Positions 5,373 to 7,209 of a DNA stretch of 7,209 nt are shown piece after piece (the first letter of the stretch is position 1; each line of letters begins with the position of its first letter). Below the pieces are notes generated by a model. That model saw only the letters and a program-made list of their open reading frames with translations. It was not told the origin of the DNA and made no database searches. Where the stretch lies: contig JAJYFP010000034.1 in assembly GCA_021790855.1 (NCBI GenBank), positions 1-7,209 on the forward strand, given 5' to 3'. The stretch is from Actinomycetes bacterium (GTDB lineage: Bacteria; Actinomycetota; Acidimicrobiia; Acidimicrobiales; Acidimicrobiaceae). A program made the translations under genes and the position numbers.

Positions 5373-6616
5373 GTAAAAAGGATCGTCTTGTCCTCCTAGG
5401 ACTCTTGATCCCATCGGCGCTATTTGCCAGCTACGACGGGCAACTCAGAGCGCTACTTCTTAGACAAATTCAAAGCAGCTTCCACACTCCAATCGCCTCG
5501 CTAGGAGTTATAAACATACCCATTCAAGCCGGTCAGTTTCTGGGCTTCTTCATAGTCAGACTTTCAGATCGATACGGTCGTCGATCACTGCTTCTTTGGA
5601 CGATCGCAGGATATGCAGTATCTACAGCACTTACCGCAACTAGCTGGAATATATGGAGCTATGGTGCCTTCCAGGCGTTGTCACAGGTCTTTATTGGTGG
5701 CGAGTTCGGAGTTGCGGTAACTCTATTAGCTGAATCCGTTCCCGATGTTTCGCGTGGCAAATATCTTTCTCTCCTTCTAATGGTAGCTCCGCTCGGAGCA
5801 GTGTTTGCCGGATCTCTCTTAGCTTTAGGACTTCTCGATACGACCTTAACTTGGCGTCTCTTTTACCTAATCTCACTACCGCCACTCGCTTTAACCGTTC
5901 TTTTTCGTCCCAAGCTGAAAGAGAGTCCTCTTTTTCTAAAGGAAAGGGATCTCACTTCCAGTACCCATGCACCTAATACAACGTTTCGCCAAGGAGTCTT
6001 TGAGGTGCTCAAGACCAGGTCTCTACGTAAAGCAACCCTTGTCATTGGGGCTGTATCTCTACTTCAAGAGCTAGCCCTTACTGGAACGATCGGTTGGTGG
6101 GCATACTACGTTGAGACCCAAAGACACATCCCAGTAGCGACCACGGGAATCTTATTTGCTCTTGCTGCGCTTGTAGCTGTACCTGGATATCTTCTCTGCG
6201 GATTTTTAATGGATAGATTCGGAAGGCGCCCAACACTTCTTTTATACCTCTGTCTAGGGATAGTCGGTGGGTTGGGAACATTCCTGTCATCCACCCTTAC
6301 CGTCTTAGGTCTATCCCTGTTCATAGCGGCATTTTTTGGACTAGGCGTAAGTCCTGTACTTTCCGCGTTCACTGCAGAGCTGTTTCCAACCCATCTTCGA
6401 GCTAGCGCATCTGGTTGGGTCCGTAATCTGTTTGCAAATAGCGGTGCGGTTGTTGGTCCCGCGCTCGTTGGAGTTCTGGCATCGCGAAGTTCCTTTGGTC
6501 TCAGTGTATCAGAAGCGGCTGTAGTGGTAATTGCGATCTCCGTAGCGTCCATACCACTTGCTGCATTCTCACTCGACGAAACACGAGGGGTCAGTCTAGA
6601 AAGTCTAAATCCTTAG
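5342..6616 (+). CDS. MFS transporter, sugar/metabolite-porter type
   Basis: This is a cytoplasmic-membrane secondary transporter, probably proton-coupled, of the major facilitator superfamily; the substrate is unknown. It has 424 residues with hydrophobic segments consistent with 12 helices. The first loop carries signature DRYGRR (76-81) and its repeat in the second half is DRFGRRP (291-297). ESVPDVSRGKY (131-141) follows helix 4, a central cytoplasmic loop covers about 188-230, and AELFPTHLRA (345-354) matches the sugar-porter/metabolite-symporter pattern. The GTG at 5342 has only a weak AGAGTGAG upstream. The in-frame ATG at 5369 (MSKKDRLVLLGLL) is an equally good start and gives a typical N-terminus of 415 residues. 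The gene that follows starts 71 nt downstream on the same strand, without a clear terminator between them. Confidence 0.92.
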   Translation: MVSHRQKLPMSKKDRLVLLGLLIPSALFASYDGQLRALLLRQIQSSFHTPIASLGVINIPIQAGQFLGFFIVRLSDRYGRRSLLLWTIAGYAVSTALTATSWNIWSYGAFQALSQVFIGGEFGVAVTLLAESVPDVSRGKYLSLLLMVAPLGAVFAGSLLALGLLDTTLTWRLFYLISLPPLALTVLFRPKLKESPLFLKERDLTSSTHAPNTTFRQGVFEVLKTRSLRKATLVIGAVSLLQELALTGTIGWWAYYVETQRHIPVATTGILFALAALVAVPGYLLCGFLMDRFGRRPTLLLYLCLGIVGGLGTFLSSTLTVLGLSLFIAAFFGLGVSPVLSAFTAELFPTHLRASASGWVRNLFANSGAVVGPALVGVLASRSSFGLSVSEAAVVVIAISVASIPLAAFSLDETRGVSLESLNP

Positions 6617-6687
6617 GTTGACGTGTACTTCAAAGATCATGTGAGCCACAAGAGCCGAAACGTTCATAAAAGTAGCAAGATCCAGTA

Positions 6688-7209
6688 ATGCCTAATACAC
6701 CTGGTACAGAGTTCTACAGTGCACTCTCTTTACATCCAGAAACCTCTGAGCAGATCGCGCATCTTGTAGGAGAGTATCTAGACCAGAGCTGTAGGTCAAC
6801 CGAAGATCACGGAATCAACCCCTATGTGTTACTCGCAGTAAATCCGCCGGATGCTCAAGCCCAAGAACGCATCTATGCAACCGTTAGAACACTTACAAAG
6901 CCCGAGGGATTCGTAGGAGTCGTCTCTGGAGATCTCATTAGCAACCTAGGAGACAGGGCTTCTACGCCGGCGATGGCCCTCCTCGCTAGCAACAGATCTT
7001 TTCTAAGGCCGTTCGTCGTCCACGGCCAAGATTGGTCAAGTACCGTTGAAGAGATCTCGGAACACTCCCACGGCAACGATGTTGTGGTAGTGCTAACCAA
7101 CTCGCAAACGACACTCTTACATGATATGACTAAAGCTCTTTCTTTACTATCACAGCAACTAACGGTTGTTGGAGCTCAACTCGCAACTGGACAACTTCAA
7201 AACTTTGTC
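6688..7209 (+). CDS. FIST-domain-like sensory protein, 3' end cut by window edge
   Basis: The 174 codons visible are open to the window edge. The N-terminus FYSALSLHPETSEQIAHLV resembles the beginning of FIST N-terminal domains (FASALS-like opening, then a helix). It is followed by a strand (PYVLLAVNPPDAQAQE), a helix, GFVGVVSGDLISN in the position where family members have a 'GcTt-G' type strand-turn, a later strand DVVVVLTNSQ, a helix, and LTVVGAQLATGQLQNF, matching the 'vvGg-asg' part. FIST domains are proposed small-ligand sensors, often found in signalling proteins. The rest, including any FIST_C domain, lies outside. The ATG at 6688 is the only standard start after the in-frame stop at 6673-6675; no Shine-Dalgarno sequence is seen. 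It lies 71 nt behind the transporter, so a shared transcript is likely. No DNA-binding or enzymatic domain is visible in this portion. Confidence 0.72.
   Translation, partial: MPNTPGTEFYSALSLHPETSEQIAHLVGEYLDQSCRSTEDHGINPYVLLAVNPPDAQAQERIYATVRTLTKPEGFVGVVSGDLISNLGDRASTPAMALLASNRSFLRPFVVHGQDWSSTVEEISEHSHGNDVVVVLTNSQTTLLHDMTKALSLLSQQLTVVGAQLATGQLQNFV

Noticed and set aside
6106..6552. Long antisense reading frame inside the transporter gene
   Set aside because: It is the mirror of a well-supported transporter and has low-quality Pro/Arg/Thr-rich composition; the same applies to antisense frames within arc and the membrane-protein genes.

Overview
The window carries the edge of a Pup-proteasome gene neighbourhood of an actinomycete-type bacterium. 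The evidence is a proteasome-associated AAA ATPase (ARC/Mpa family) next to a small ferredoxin and a TrmI-type tRNA m1A58 methyltransferase. ARC and TrmI genes also lie close together in Mycobacterium. The sequence is only moderately GC-rich by eye, uses TTG and GTG starts, and encodes small membrane proteins of a type I associate with Acidimicrobiia. A moderate-GC Acidimicrobiia-like member of Actinomycetota is therefore my best guess, but it is inference from content and not a database result.

Left part (1-2906): arc is on the minus strand and its 3' end runs off the left edge. A single-cluster ferredoxin on the plus strand is divergent from it across a 198-nt intergenic region. trmI on the minus strand is convergent with the ferredoxin, 19 nt away. 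dop, pup and the 20S core genes would be expected beyond the left edge; that is inference.

Middle part (2957-3793): three small membrane-protein genes on the minus strand run tightly spaced into trmI and look like one four-gene transcription unit, read from about 3793 down to 2145. The first encodes a holin-X-like two-helix protein and the other two have one helix each. Upstream is a 335-nt non-coding stretch (3794-4128) holding an imperfect duplicated element (CTACAAGCAT followed by a GTSACGTCA core).

Next block (4129-5049): a PaaI-like hotdog thioesterase and a three-helix membrane protein of unknown function, both minus strand. The membrane protein may be read from a leaderless transcript.

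Right part (5328-7209): a plus-strand MFS transporter of the sugar/metabolite-porter type is preceded by a 14-codon candidate leader ORF that overlaps an in-frame ATG of the transporter as ATGA. It is followed after 71 nt by a gene running off the right edge, whose translation resembles the N-terminal part of FIST sensory-domain proteins. A transporter plus a ligand-sensing protein is the most suggestive less-described pair here.

I saw no tRNA, rRNA, CRISPR array, insertion sequence or prophage. I found no clear evidence of a wholly new system; the candidate leader ORF, the FIST/MFS pair, the small membrane-protein operon and the duplicated element deserve the follow-up.
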